Origin: Trichostrongylus colubriformis
Taxonomy: Eukaryota; Nematoda; Chromadorea; Rhabditida; Trichostrongylidae
Assembly (NCBI GenBank): GCA_963978905.1
Contig: OZ022257.1
Coordinates: 51,416,873-51,480,872 of the forward strand
Length of the DNA stretch: 64,000 nucleotides
Reading direction: 5' to 3'
Of the stretch, positions 10,975 to 23,283 are shown one piece after another. The translations under genes and the position numbers were made by a program. Under the pieces are notes generated by a model. That model did no database searches. It saw nothing but the letters and a program-made list of their open reading frames with translations, and was not told the DNA's origin. The first letter of the stretch is position 1; every line of letters starts with the position of its first letter.

Positions 10975-13086
10975 TCAAGATTACAGGCAACGGTCAAACA
11001 TGGGCTAAACAAACCTCAAGTGAGGGTATTATTTCTGGATCGAAAAATGAGGGTAGGTAGTGTTTGGGGAGCAAAATCTTGAAGGAATCTTCAATAGACC
11101 GCTGTTTTTTAGTGATTTTAGGTGCGGCAGATAGCTAAAGAAGGTGATTAGGTAATTTATCAGGTCGTGGGATAAATTTTGCGATATCTTTCCACTCTTT
11201 CAAAAAACAGTGGGTAGAACCGATCGAGAGGGCACCAGGTACAAATCGACCGCTTCTTCGGATTATTCCAATCTCAACTCCTGAAAATGACGACCATTTA
11301 AAAAAAGCTCAATTGTTCCTTTTCCACGAGTGTCCCCTAGGCTCCAACGCGATTGTCAAGGCCACGTAAATTATAACTACAATGAGCCAAAATGAAATAT
11401 TTTTGAAATTCCTCTTCCACTCTTAAAATTCACTTTTTTGGATTTTTTCGAATTTTAAATGTTGAGTGAATCTAAATCTATCAAAATAAATAATATAATA
11501 ATCGAATAATATAATAATAATGAATATAATAATATTGTATAATTAATTTAATATAAATACAAGCGTGTTCGAGACTTGTGCAAGATCAAATTTTTTTCCT
11601 CTCAATAGTATCCTTTTAGCTAATAACAATATTAATTGAGGTCTAATTTTCGTTACGGAAGAAAGATCAGTAACAGAAAATTGTTTCAAATTTCCTTACA
11701 ATCAAATAGTATACCAGGACAAGTTATATGGCGGAAATATCACCAGTGTAGAATTGATGGGAGGGCGAAAGTGGGTCGTATTTCTCGAAAAAAAAATTTT
11801 AAGCGATATGTACTTGACCCTGCTTACAGTCCAGACGGGGTGGGGCCAAAGTACTCTGGTAAATGCTCAACAAATGACTGGAGGTGGAAAATCGTTCACA
11901 GTTGTGTGAAAAAAAAGCTGAGAGAAGAATTGCATTAGCGAGCCTAACCACCTGGCCAGGCAAATTCATCGTCATCTTTCCTACACACATCACTGCTGAC
12001 CACATGTTGCGTACGATAACTGTGCGTAAGTGTGACCTTGGGGGCGTTACACATTTCACTCTCATGTGAGCTCTCATGTGATTTTATTTTACGATTGTGA
12101 AACGTGGAACTGGACGCACACAAAAAATATCACCGTTCGACGGGGATTGATTGCAGTGCACTAACAAAACTGAATGATAGCGCCGAGTACATACGTCCGT
12201 AGCACTTTCTGGGCAATGTGAAATGACAGATAGATGTAGCATGGGATTTGCTTGCGAAAATCGTTTGGAACGTTAGATTAAAGAAGAAAACAGATGAAAA
12301 GTGCAGTCCATATGCTGCATCGCTTAGCGGCTGAGGAAGTCGCAGTCCAGGCAGGCTTAGCGCCTCGTCGAGGATTCCCCTACGGCTGCGGTCGTATTTT
12401 GGGTTGGAGGGTCGTTTTTTTTCGAAATTTTAACGAGTATCAACAAAATCTCCACACATACCCAAGAAAAAATTTTTGGCACGTTGGTCGATCTCCGGAA
12501 AAAGGTCGTTAATTGATATCATTTTGTATTGGGTACCAGGTGGACCCCTTCACAAAAGGGTCGTACTTTTCGAAAATTTTCCTCGACGCCAGGCTTGACT
12601 CTGAGTCCAGGTCAAATACCGTTCGAAGGATCACTGATGGGGGGAGGTTTGTTGGCCCGCTGGAGTAAGTGGTGGGATGCTAGTCGAAGTGAGAAGAGAA
12701 GTAGCAATAAGGTAATGAAATTGAATCAAATATTTTCTGGCAATTTTTGATAATTTTCGAGGGCCATCTCATTTTCCCTCGTGGAACTTTTTTTTGATGA
12801 GCAATACTCGTAACCCAGGACCTCCACTGGAGTGGTAGGGGGGGGGGACGTCGCACCTCAAAAAGTGTAGATTCTGGTGGGGGCAGGATGAGGGATAGGA
12901 AGGGGTACAGCATTAGCGTCAAGATCGAATGATATAACAACGTCACTCATCACAGTGTTCAGGGTTAACTATTCTGTCTGGAGTGCGCCATGCATTTGCA
13001 TCTCCAATAAACTTCGCCTTGGTAGTGTGAATGACATACAGATATTAACCAACCACTTCATGAAGAACCAGAACCATCTAGGCATT
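10975..13086. other. non-coding stretch with AT tract and GTCG-rich remnants
   Basis: Holds an AATAAT-type tract at 11478-11570. Segments at 11755-11850 and 12380-12610 carry GGGTCGTA(T/C)TT motifs like family C but are too decayed to bound. A G run is at 12838-12848. Confidence 0.4.
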
Positions 13087-13128
13087 CCCATATCGTGATT
13101 GTTGAATCCCATATCGTGATGGTTGAAA
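13087..13128. repeat. 21-bp tandem duplication
   Basis: CCCATATCGTGATTGTTGAA is followed directly by a second copy with G for T in the middle. Confidence 0.85.
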
Positions 13129-14342
13129 AACCCAAGCACGGCTCAATCTTTTGGACCACGCAAAAGCAATATGGCACCCATTTAGGAAACACTACTCGAG
13201 ATATAGTGAGATATAGAAAAGCACCTCAGCTTATTACTGTTTTTCTCAGGTCCATAATGGGGCACTTTAGCTACCGCTCCATCCAAACCTGTTCAGGCTA
13301 ATAAAGTTTTAAGTGCGCCGCATGAGTGAAAGTAATCGCGGAGACGTGAACATGAATCGGGGGTCGGCTAAGTGAACGTTACTGACCGAGGCAAGCACTA
13401 GCCGAGAAAACATCAGGATGGTTCGATTCTGAGGTCACGAACTCCTTGAGAAGGGTCCGACCTTCTGACCTATTCAGTAAATTGGTTTTCTAGTATTTAT
13501 CGGTAAATAAACAGCTTAGAATAAATATTCTGTCCCGAATAAATATCATAAAAAGCGCATGTCAAGAAAAATGCAAGAGGAACTGGCGTAGAGAGATGAG
13601 TATTGATAAAACCATTGAACGAATGGTAGAGTCCCGTTTATTCTTTCACAGGTTTCATTGACTTTTTGAGCTTTTCCCATTTCATATGACAGCTTTCAGT
13701 CACACTAGTCATGCGCATGAGACATGTGACAAAACAGAAAAAAAGTACAAACGCAACGAACTACGGTGAGTTCCGGGAATTTCCTTGCCCTTGCTGTTTA
13801 CGATCTCAGCCGTAATGATGGAAAAGGCTGTACGAGTCATCAAAAGAAACCGTTATCGTGGGACGTTTACGACGAAATGGTTGTGAAAACATGAAGCGGA
13901 ACTCATTCACTTAGTTTACTCACCATGGTCAACTACAGGACCTGAGCCAAACAACGTTACTCTCACAATTTAACCTTAGGTAAACTTACTGATGAGTTCA
14001 ATCACGCGCGATACTCAAACAATTTTTCTGCTTAGGTAAACATTAGTGCATTTGGGAAACCTCGTACAGAATGCAAATATTTTCTACATATTCATTTCGG
14101 TTACAAATTTTCAACAGACTTAATGGAGAGTTATAAAAAAGGATCACGGCTACCCCCGTTTACTTCCACTATTCCTATGCTACTTCTAAATTACGAGATC
14201 ATGATAAAAAGAGGAGGGAGCGAGGGCTGTAAACAAAGGGATCCCTCCTTTTAATTCCAGAGGATGCTAAAAATACTGATAATAGGAGATTGAAACATCA
14301 CAATACAAAAAATAAAAAAGAATATTTAGAGACTGTTGAACA
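13129..14342. other. non-coding stretch
   Basis: A GTAAGTTT donor-like site occurs on the minus strand near 13985, but every frame upstream of it is closed within a few codons. Nothing else recognised. Confidence 0.35.
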
Positions 14343-14772
14343 CTGAAGAAATGGTCCACGGAAGAAGAGTTATTGTGTCACCCATATATTTATGTTGTAT
14401 TTGCCTAATGTGGCCGCATGCAAAGGTTTCACACGAGAAATGTCGATCCGGCTAAGGTACAGTACCACAAAGCCTCGGCCGAGTGGGCGGGGCCCCCGAG
14501 ATAGTGCCCACCCCGTCGTCCGCCGCGGTAGGAGACGCTTTGTAGGAACAGAAATTTACGTAAATAGTTCCACTCTCCGTTGCCAACCGCGGCGGACGAC
14601 GGGACGGAGCTTCTCCTCGGAGACCCCGCCCACACGGCCGAGACTTTGTGGTGGTGAATTTTACCCGAATTCTCCCTTCTTCGCGTGAAACTTGACATGT
14701 GGCCCTTATTAGGCAAATACAACATAAAAGGTAACAAAGAAACTAGTTTGTCCGTCCACGATTTCTTTGAGA
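14343..14772. mobile_element. family P foldback element, copy 1 (full length)
   Basis: Imperfect palindrome. Outer ends are TGAAGAAATGGTCCACGGA / TCCACGATTTCTTTGA, then TTATGTTGTATTTGCCTAAT and its inverse, then GTTTCACACG / CGCGTGAAAC. The GC-rich centre has CTCGGCCGAGTGGGCGGG and CCGTCGTCCGCCGCGG mirrored. Arms are near 200 bp. Non-coding. Confidence 0.85.
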
Positions 14773-16479
14773 ATGAAAAATGCGAACTTAAAGTTTTACA
14801 GTACCTCTTTTCAATTTTCTAAATGCAGTGATCTTTTGAAAAATAGGTATCGACCGCTTTTAATAGGAGGGGCAACTTGTTGATTATTGAACAATAACGA
14901 GCCTTTTTATAAATTCTGTACAGTGGCATTACCGAGACAGGATCATACAGGTACACTTATGATATCTAAACGCGTTAAAATGCGGTAGTGATGCAGCGGC
15001 ATCTCACTTTTCAAATTAAGCAGGTTGTCCCCCCCCCCTCTCATTAAGACGACACCTGAAACTGAATCATTAACTTATCCATCTTGCCATATACCTTAGC
15101 TTTATACGTATCTACGAAGAGGCCAGGATACCGCTTAAGGATAGAAGCTACCACGAACCGTGGAAACCGAAAAAATTCGAATACTTCTATAAAATTGGGA
15201 CAACGTCTATCGATGGAATTTTTCCTTTTTTAAATTTCAACTGAAACAGCATGAACACCCCATCCCGCAAAGTCAGAAGCTATGCGATATTGGAGAATGA
15301 GAGGAAGCATCAGACACCAAGAAAAGGAAACGGAGTCATTTAGCCAGAGGCTTGGATACCTATTCGGAAAATCATTAAATCATACATTTTGCCCTAATAG
15401 CGCGCATATCCATCAAATAAGCAATAAAACACCTTAACACTACGTTTTATTACCCTCGACTAAGTCGTATACGAGTCGAAAGTGGTCCTAACAAGCATGG
15501 AACGCCATAATGTACCGCTGTCACTCCTAATCAGGTTTCCTACAGTTCTATGCCTTTTTTCCGCTTCTTTTGGGTCCCTGGAACGAATCAGAAGGGAGGG
15601 CTATTCTCACTATGCAGGGTATCACTATATTTTTTAAGTGGATATTACGCAATTCACCCGCCCCACCCACTTACTTTGAGATGGCCTCAATCCTACGCAG
15701 TCCCCTTATCACTGTGCCTTATCGCAAAGCACTTTTGAGTGGCTTAGACTCTTATCAAATGTACTTTTCCATAAGGCTTTTTAGGTGTCGAGAATCGCAG
15801 ACGGTGATAGTGCAAGCGGTGATGCTGCGACCTTCAGAAGTAGTAAATCTCTCCCTTTTCAGAGAAACCTGATTTCTCTAGCGTTCATTGGTTATTAATA
15901 AATATCTCTGTAGAAAAGAAAATTTGCGGTGTTACAGTGCTCCCCTTCAGTGTGTGCCCATTCTACGTTTGAAAACCTCCCATGACGCAGCATGGTCGTT
16001 TCATTGCGTAACCAAACGTCGTGTAATGAACTGAGCATGTCACGTATCCGACGAGAAAGAAGTCAACTGACTCAGGGGATCTCTGACTCCCCCACGTTAA
16101 CGGGAAAATCGAGGAGAAAAATGACTCAAACTAAGAAACACGGATGTAAGCATGTGAAATGAAGGCAAAATCTTCGAGAAAAACTGACAGCGATTCATGA
16201 CTGCCAAAAAATATTCGAGATGATAAGTCATTTTGATGAGCTTTGGATAGAACAGAGTACTACAAGGTTTTTATGTCCGGAAAGTGCACTGCGGAAGAGC
16301 TAGGACATGAGAAGAAAAACTGACAGTACTTTTAATTCCGAGCGTATGTTATTCTAAGACTGACGCCACAATGACAATAATCCAGCGACAAAGTCGGACC
16401 GAACTTTGACGTAGACAGCTTCAGAAGAAGAAGTTCTTCAGTCAGAGAGCCAATTCCTTGAAATGTCTCCAACTTCCTA
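14773..16479. other. non-coding stretch
   Basis: A C run is at 15029-15040. Overlapping frames at 15550-15872 have no paired splice sites. Nothing else recognised. Confidence 0.35.
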
Positions 16480-16683
16480 TTCGGTTGGTGCATGACTGAT
16501 GCGGCTTTTTTAAACAATTTTATTAAGCAAAAACAATGATAAAATTTAGCAAAAACGTGTTTCAATGACTATTCGGGAGCATCGAAATCAGTGTCTGCTT
16601 CCCATATGGTAGTCGTTAGAACATCGATTTTCACCACAAAAAATGCAGCATTAAAAAGCCTCATCAATTATGCACCAACCTAA
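16480..16683. mobile_element. mariner-type MITE, 204 bp
   Basis: TA, then TTCGGTTGGTGCATGACTGA and TGCGGCTTTTTTAAAC. The right end is TTAAAAAGCCTCATCAATTA, then TGCACCAACCTAA and TA. Same family as 44055-44276, which shares CAAAAACAATnA(C/T)AAAATT and the TATTCGGGAGC block. Confidence 0.85.
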
Positions 16684-17015
16684 TAAAAGAGCCCTCTCAA
16701 TACTGCCCCATCAGTATGTTGAGCCGGGCACTACACGATAAGGCAGTCTGGCGCGAAGCTCCCTGTGTAGAAATTCCGCCTATCGGTCGACCCCGCCGCA
16801 GACAGCTCCACCCACACGACTGCTCAATTTCCTTTTTGATTTAAATAATTTGCTATCACATTTTATATTTCTAGTTATAAATTTGCAATTTTTCCATTCA
16901 GGATGACCTTGGTTATCCCATGAAACCTACTCTACGATAAAGAAGTAAACAAGGCCCTGAAGACCATCATAAGAAGTGAAACAGGGGCTTGTTCACTGGA
17001 TATACAAGCGCTTAC

Positions 17016-17185
17016 GCAACGCCGAGGACCGAAAAAATGCCACGGGTCAGCGATACCAGCACCACTACCTTCTGCTTGCATGAGAGCTGTCATTATTAAT
17101 GATTGATAATATGGTAGTCCAAAATCTGTGCAATGCTTTAAATAAACTTCCAAATTCAAAGTGCAACTGGTTAACTGGGGACCCT
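17016..17185 (-). CDS. candidate internal exon, 56 codons
   Basis: Seen: minus strand acceptor TTGTTCTTTCAG before 17185 and TGC/GTAAGC after 17016. One frame is open through the whole exon after two carried bases, ending at a codon boundary. It contains VYLKHCTDFGLPYYQSLIM and a Gly/Ala-rich turn, then WHFFGPRRC. A second frame is open for about 38 codons and could be used with an earlier GTAGTG, so the reading frame is not settled. No family recognised. Good splice sites at both ends are the main support. Confidence 0.33.
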
Positions 17186-17390
17186 CTGAAAGAACAAGAG
17201 GCAATTAAAAGCGAAATGAATAAACACGATGAAAAATGAGCTTTAAGTAGGTTGTGAAAGGTCGAAGTGGGTACAATGCAATAAAGAATTGAGAATAATG
17301 GCTACTCGTTTCCCTGGCTGAGAATCAGGGAACTAATAAAAGAATGAGAGTGCTACTGGCTACTTTTGAACTCTTCCTCTCTTCGTTTTC

Positions 17391-17615
17391 TCAGCCTAAC
17401 ATTTCCCGCACAGTTTTATTTCTTGTTCCCCAGATAAATGTAGTACTGTGGATGCCTTCATAGGAATTCCTTTCCAAAAATGCACATTTTGCACGGCAAA
17501 AGTGCATTATGCTATGAGACATCTGTTCGGGCCTTGATGATAGCGATGCGCTGACGCTTATCGCCGTCACGATTGCCAACATATGGCAAAACAAGATGCC
17601 GTATTCAAAGGTCAT
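17391..17615 (-). CDS. 74-codon open frame with signal-like start
   Basis: Minus strand ATG to stop. A hydrophobic segment (GILFCHMLAIVTAISVSA) follows five residues in, then a region with three cysteines (HFCRAKCAF). It could be a small secreted protein or a first exon. No trans-splice acceptor or donor is convincing. It lies 205 bp upstream of the 17016-17185 exon on the same strand, so the two might belong together. Confidence 0.2.
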   Translation of the reverse strand: MTFEYGILFCHMLAIVTAISVSASLSSRPEQMSHSIMHFCRAKCAFLERNSYEGIHSTTFIWGTRNKTVREMLG

Positions 17616-19113
17616 ACGAACTTCTGACGACGTTCATCGCCATCTTCTGACGAACAGCAGCATTGATGATGATTGTACCGACGTAGCACACACGTCAGAC
17701 ATCTTGCAGGGAAGCTAGGGGCCTCATAGTGCACACATTTGCCCACAGGGCAACAAGAGAATGATTCCATGGTAACCCTACACGGGATTACCTTCCACGG
17801 AATATACCAAGGTAAATATCTACAATACTTGTGGTTGCCAGTGTTGTCGTGATGAAGAGAACGAAAACAAAGGCGAGGTGAAAAGAAAAAAATTCAATGA
17901 AAAATTAATCAAAAATTAGCAATAACGCACTGTTCGATTTCTTTCCGGAGTTGGGCGTTCACCGCCAGCAAGCTGGCCGTTTGATGCAGCAACTGTGTGA
18001 TCTATAACGACCGACTGAATAATTTGAAAATGATTTATAGCGATCGATCAAAAAATTCTAAAGAATGAAAAGAGCGAAAATAAGGAAAAATGAATTTAAA
18101 AAACAGAAGATTCTGGGCAGAACCTCAGTGTAGCATGGAACTTTGCATAAATAACGTGGAATTCAAGTGAGCATAAGCGCTCAACTATAAACGCAAATGA
18201 AAGAGTGCTCGACGCCGATCGATGCCTTAGAGTGAGCCATGCAATTGAATTTGAGTAAGAATTGTATAGACGCTTGTCGAGAATAGAGCCGAATAAATTG
18301 GAGTATCCAACGATCTTTGAAAGTAGTCAAGCAGGAGATCTTGGCTCTCAGATTTCATGTTTCGTGCAAATGCAGCACCTACAGACCACAGTTCACACTG
18401 AATCCTCTAATATACCACTGAATACCCCATCCAGAAAATTCGAAAACTTGAAAGACGTTTTTGTTGTCCACACTTTTTCCCTGTGTGGTACGATAAGTGC
18501 TATTGTGAAAATTGAACTTCTGCCCTTTCGGGCCCAAAAACCACTTGGACCTGAAAAATGCTGATAACGCTTAGCTCAGATGACAAGCAGTGACAAAAAG
18601 ATAAAAAACGTCGTTGGAGAATTGTATAGCTGTCAATAACTCTATCAATAAGTGAACCGTTCAACTAGAAGTTGGAAAGCAACCATGAAAATCGTTATTG
18701 GAATGATTCACATTTTATAGTTGGCATGATAAGCATGACAAAATAGCAAAAGGTGCACTGACATGGGCGCAGTTCCTAAAATCGAACCCCCCCCCCTCCA
18801 CCCGTCCACATGAGATTCCAATTGTGATGGTTTTTACAGATGTGTCCCCATACGCTCTCAATCCTACAAATCGATGTCTTGTGCCTGGCGTATACCGGTG
18901 AACTTAAATTCAGCGATTACCTTTATACATTTGTTTTCCGATGGATGTTTATGGGTATGAAATCGCCAGATGCTTAACCAACACAAATCCCACGGATGCG
19001 TTGGACAGGCGTCATTTCCATAAATGAAATGGCCAACCGTAATGAAAATAACAAAACAAAAGTTAACTCTTTGTTTGATTTTCCTATTTTTCTTTTCCAT
19101 TGGCATTTCGCAG
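17616..19113. other. non-coding stretch
   Basis: Nothing bounded. A C run is at 18787-18796. The 18262-18564 plus frame lacks a donor. The 139-codon minus frame at 18864-19283 is largely opposite the better-supported plus exon. Confidence 0.3.
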
Positions 19114-19312
19114 ATTTCAAAGTGCAAATTATATGAACACGATTCTTTCATTCTACCAACATGTCTGCACCAAAGAGCTATTTTGGGAGCGTTCACGACT
19201 TGGATGGTTTCGGCAAGATTTGATCCCTGAACCGACTCATGGTAACAGCAACTCCTCCCACTACACAACCTTAACAGATACATATGATAGTTACTGTGAC
19301 TTTTGCCGAAAC
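19114..19312 (+). CDS. candidate internal exon, 66 codons, strong splice sites
   Basis: Seen: a pyrimidine-rich acceptor (TTTTCCATTGGCATTTCGCAG, ending at 19113) and a consensus donor GTAAGTTGG at 19313. After one carried base the frame is open for 66 codons and ends at a codon boundary. Content is protein-like: YQHVCTKELFWERSRLGWF, then a Thr/Ser/Asn-rich stretch and a C-terminal YDSYCDFCRN with a CxxC. The next 205 bp are AT-rich and end in GGCTACAG at 19517, as an intron would. A CxxC and a Trp/Arg-rich segment suggest a folded domain. No family recognised. One of the best coding candidates in the window. Confidence 0.45.
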
Positions 19313-19517
19313 GTAAGTTGGTTCAAGTCCCCACTCCCTCTTACAAAAAATTGCCTTCTTTTCAAACAATTCTAAAAAGTTGAATTATTATAATTATTAT
19401 TGAATTTTCAAATGATATTGAAAAAGAAATCAAATTGATAAATTAAAGAGATTCAATCTCATAGGTGAACAGTGAATTTGGACCTCAATGAAGCGTCACA
19501 TTTTTCGGCTACAGGTT

Positions 19518-19697
19518 CAAATAGTACCTCCTTCTCAAATTCCTTACCCGAGACCCTGTCTCACACCCTTCCTTCACTCTTTGAGCACCTCGGTAGCCGT
19601 GACCCATACCTCTCCCTTACCACCCAGGGCCCTGTCCACATGTCTCTTTCCCTCGCAAAATTCGAGAATATTTTGCGGCAAGGCGGAAAAGGGGTAA
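19518..19697 (+). CDS. possible following exon, frame uncertain
   Basis: Begins after a TTTTTCGGCTACAG acceptor. Continuing phase 0 from the previous exon gives a Pro/Ser-rich frame to a stop at 19697. The +2 frame is also open, to 19714. The minus strand is open across the same bases, so strand and frame cannot be decided by eye. Confidence 0.2.
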   Translation, partial: QIVPPSQIPYPRPCLTPFLHSLSTSVAVTHTSPLPPRALSTCLFPSQNSRIFCGKAEKG

Positions 19698-20006
19698 AAG
19701 GGGGTCCCGTTTAAAGCAGCATTTAATATCCACTCATCTTTGCCAGTAGATCTTGCCACAGGGGCCAGTTTTGCAAAGGTCCTATCCAAAACTACTGTAA
19801 TTATTAAAGTAAGTCCCCACGCATGTACACGTACCTGTAATCCTGGACTGGGCGGACGCGATGTGGAAGACGACAATGAAGGCGGTGGTGGCGCTACCGA
19901 TGACGGAGGCGGTGGATGCATCGCGAAGATGCCGCTGTCAGCAGAACCGGATGACAGGGAGGACATCGGTCTCATCGTCGACGACGATAAGCTGCTGCGG
20001 TTTCGG
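19574..20006 (-). CDS. alternative minus-strand terminal exon, Ser/Pro-rich
   Basis: On the minus strand a CCTTTTTAG acceptor precedes 20006 and one frame stays open to a stop at 19574. The first 57 codons are Ser/Pro-rich (SSLSSGSADSGIF, then PPPP and APPPPSLSSSTSRPPSP) and end at TTACAG/GTACGT. Either the exon ends at 19835 or the frame reads on into GKDEWILNAALNGTPFYPF. If it is spliced at 19835 to the nearby TTACAG acceptor, the frame closes at once. Read-through or a more distant acceptor fits better. A 340-bp plus frame covers the same region. Confidence 0.25.
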
Positions 20007-22021
20007 CTAAAAAGGCTTGGTTCGTGGAATCGCTCACAATCTGTGCTTCCTACGATATTCTCTCGAAACTGCTAGATGTACAGATGTACATCAAAAAATA
20101 GCAGTCCGAAGTTTTCTGAAGTTCACTTGGATTTAGAGCTTCTGGACGGGAAAATCCAAAGCTTCACAGTGTATTACATAACATGTCCCTCCCGCTAGTT
20201 CCGCTCCTCTTCCCTTCTATAGCAACCCGAGTGTGTGCCATTACTATCTTTTTACTTCCCTACAGTCTTGAGAACATCCTTGAATAACTATTGTATTACT
20301 TTAGTTGGTCATCTAGGCTTTCTTCCACGATGGCGTGTGACATCTATGGCTTTCTAAGTGCATATGTGCGCTCCACAAGGATCTACAGAGACAACTGTCG
20401 AAGTTTGTATGTCACGGCGATGTAATACAACCACTGCATGGTATCGCAGACACAAGCTGGAGCGTGGCCCATTTGAGGGAACCGATCACTTCATCACGAT
20501 CCGCATGTCCCCCTTCCAGATTTGATGAGAATTTCTTCCCACCCGGTGCACAGATCAGCCTCCAAAGCATCTTTGTTGAGAATTCCGTACGCTTGATCCT
20601 ACTCTAAAACAGGACATCGGTAAAGCATGATGGCCAGTAATAGGAATAGAAAACCCGCTCAAGAGATTCAGGACTTGTATGAAAGGCAGGCTGATGTCTC
20701 ATGAGCAATGAGCAAAGAATGGGACAAAATATAGAAAAAAATCCTATATTTTGACCCACTCTTTGCTGTTTTGTTTTGTAATGAAGGTTAAAGTGAAGTT
20801 GAAATGCCACTGAGAAAAGTGAATGAACTTCAGTTACCCCTTGAGTAATCATGTCTAATTTATTTTTAATTTTTGATTTAATAGTTCAATTTTCGATTTG
20901 AGTTTTTATCGAAAAATTTGAAGTCCTAATCCACATTTGTTCAATGCATTTTCAAGTAATCACGCGCTGTACAGCGTTACACTTAAACAATGAATTCTCA
21001 ATTTTTGAAAAAAAAGTCTTGAACAATGGCATGTGGTCGGAAACCGGTGACTAAAAAGTACATATCGCTTTCAGACAATAGCTTCCACCTGTCATTCAAA
21101 TAATCGTAATTGCTACGATTCAATTTCATAGCTCGATTGATAGCCTCCTCATAAAACGTTACGGAATGGTTTCGCTTCCTAATGGCCAAATATTACGATG
21201 GGGCATATTAATTTTACGCCACATACTCCATAGCGCTCGCGGCTTTACGCATCACATTCAACGGTGATGATGATGGAAAAATATTTTCCAGCGAGACACA
21301 ACATTCCCACACACAACTGCTAGCCACCAGTGCAATTTTTACGATGTGCACGACCGCAATGTTTGAAATGAGCTGTGAGCTTTGTTGTCCCCCCGTACTT
21401 TGCGGTCAACCACCGTAATAATAGTTTCCCTTGAAGCGTATTCCCCTCACCAACCGCTCGCCTTTTCATAGGGTAACTATGGGGGTTATTTTAAAATTCT
21501 GTCAAAAATAACGGGATTTAAGGCTCAGCGATCACCGTATGACAGTAGCACAGTGGCGTTGACGCCCATTTTTTCAAGGGGGATCAAACCACGATTCTTC
21601 CCATCACAAAAATCTCTTCACTAATTATTCCGGGGATCCGAACACTTTGGAGATTGATTCTATAACTACACTACAATGATTATTCCTCGGATTCTGCAGA
21701 ACCTGTAACTTTCGTGGCTGAGTAAGGACATCTGCACACACACGCTCTCTTGAAATAGCCGCCCGCAAAACCTCGAATTTTCACTACTCTAAAAATTACT
21801 CTACTAGATACAATACATGAAGAGGAGTACGGGTAGAACCAAGAAATTTCCTTTGTTACAGGAATCGTAAGACCGGAAAAACAGCAATTCGTTTGAATGC
21901 TCGCCGAAAACATTTGAATAGCCGTCGGCGGGTGAAGCGTTACTTAAATTTCCGCGCCCAATGTTAACTCGTTTCCCACTCTGCGTCCCTGACCACGTGG
22001 CCGCCGTTTCTTTGCTCCTAG
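20007..22021. other. non-coding stretch
   Basis: Minus frames around 20330-20580 are protein-like in patches but have no splice support. Nothing else recognised. Confidence 0.3.
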
Positions 22022-22102
22022 GCCCTCGTGGCCACGTCCCACTCTGTCAACTGGAGCCCTATTTCAGCAGGATCCTTGCTTGTTCGTGCGATGCCGATCT
22101 TA
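22022..22102 (+). CDS. candidate 27-codon exon
   Basis: Acceptor TTTCTTTGCTCCTAG ends at 22021 and TTA/GTAAGC starts at 22103. The phase-0 frame is open throughout (includes HSVNWSPISAGSLLVRAMP). It lies inside the longest open frame of the window (21961-22419), which uses another frame. Short, so weak. Confidence 0.2.
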
Positions 22103-23127
22103 GTAAGCAAAGAAAATGTAACAGAAAAAGAGAAATTTCCCGTGGACGATTCCTTCAAGTAAACCATGAGATCAAACTTTCCTTATGGCATCAGATTTCC
22201 ATGTCTTTAAGGCCAGTCAGTGGGCAACAAATAGATACGGTAGGACAGAGAGATTTTCAAACGGCAAAAGCCAAGGGAGCTTGCATAGGCTCCAATGCTA
22301 ACGGAATCATCCTATGCCCATGTGTCGTATTCATATGCATGGCGCATTCTACGGGATATATCGACGACGTTACCCTATATCAGAAGTGTCATTTAGTTGC
22401 AAAGTATTCGAATCAATAACAGCATTCAATCGATCAAAACGACAACTAAGCAAAAGAATTTTGTTTTGACAATCCTAGAAAGGCCATGGGAATATTTTGC
22501 TCCCATGCCTGCACCAATATCGTGAAATGAGCAACAAAAACACAATGGCAAGCATAAAATTAATCAAGTTACATGCCAATGGATCTTGAAAGACACGGGG
22601 AGGTGGCAATTTCGGCCTATGGTAACACCTACCGTAACGCTGCCAGTTCTCCAGGTTACAGACGTTGCACACACGGCACTTTTCTAAGATGTCGAAAGTA
22701 AATTTATTGGATTTTTTAATGCGAACACTTTCTGAGCCTTTCGCCTATTCTGCCATTCATGTTTTACTTGATTGCTGTTGTTTGTTGTATCACTCATTTC
22801 ACACCGTCATGAAAGAATGAAATACACCCTACGAGACAGCAATGACGCCTTCAACAGCGAGCAACTCGGACAGGTGATGTTGCAGTTCGAAGTGATGCGT
22901 GGGAGATGCGAATGCAAATCACCGTCGTCGCGCTTTTGAATCCAGGTTTCTCTAGTGGTTATCGCTTATAGCCTTGAATGTTCGTACAAACATTTCTCCC
23001 CATCTTCCTCTTTCTACCGACCCCTCCCAGGTTCTTTAAAGGGAAGATCCGCTCATCATTGCTGTTTACAAGTAAAAGCTGAAAGCTTTCCAGTTAAGAG
23101 AGATCCACTTCAAGTAATACATTGCAG
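22103..23127. other. non-coding stretch
   Basis: Nothing recognised. Confidence 0.3.
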
Positions 23128-23283
23128 CTCATCCTATCAGATCTACATTCATCATTTATGAATGACTTCTGGGCCGCCATTCAGGCTGAAGAATACTGCG
23201 AAGCGATCAAGCGTAACCTTCCGATCCTTATTCAGAGTAGGGGCTATGTCAAGGACTCGTATTTCGTTTGTTTGAGAGAGGAG
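23128..23283 (+). CDS. candidate 52-codon exon
   Basis: Follows ACATTGCAG. Open in phase 0 with protein-like content (MNDFWAAIQAEEYCEAIKRN, then LPILIQSRGYVKDSY) to GAG/GTGGGG, a poor donor. A second in-phase segment begins after ATATTTAG at 23331. The next apparent intron there would be only 28 nt, shorter than nematode introns are known to be, so the chain is doubtful. Confidence 0.2.

Noticed and set aside
14392..14737. Complementary frames of about 100 codons
   Set aside because: They are the two strands of the family P palindrome.
21961..22419. Longest open frame (152 codons, plus)
   Set aside because: No known motif, no clear start context, and a better-supported short exon uses another frame inside it. 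A frame this long is expected by chance in 64 kb.
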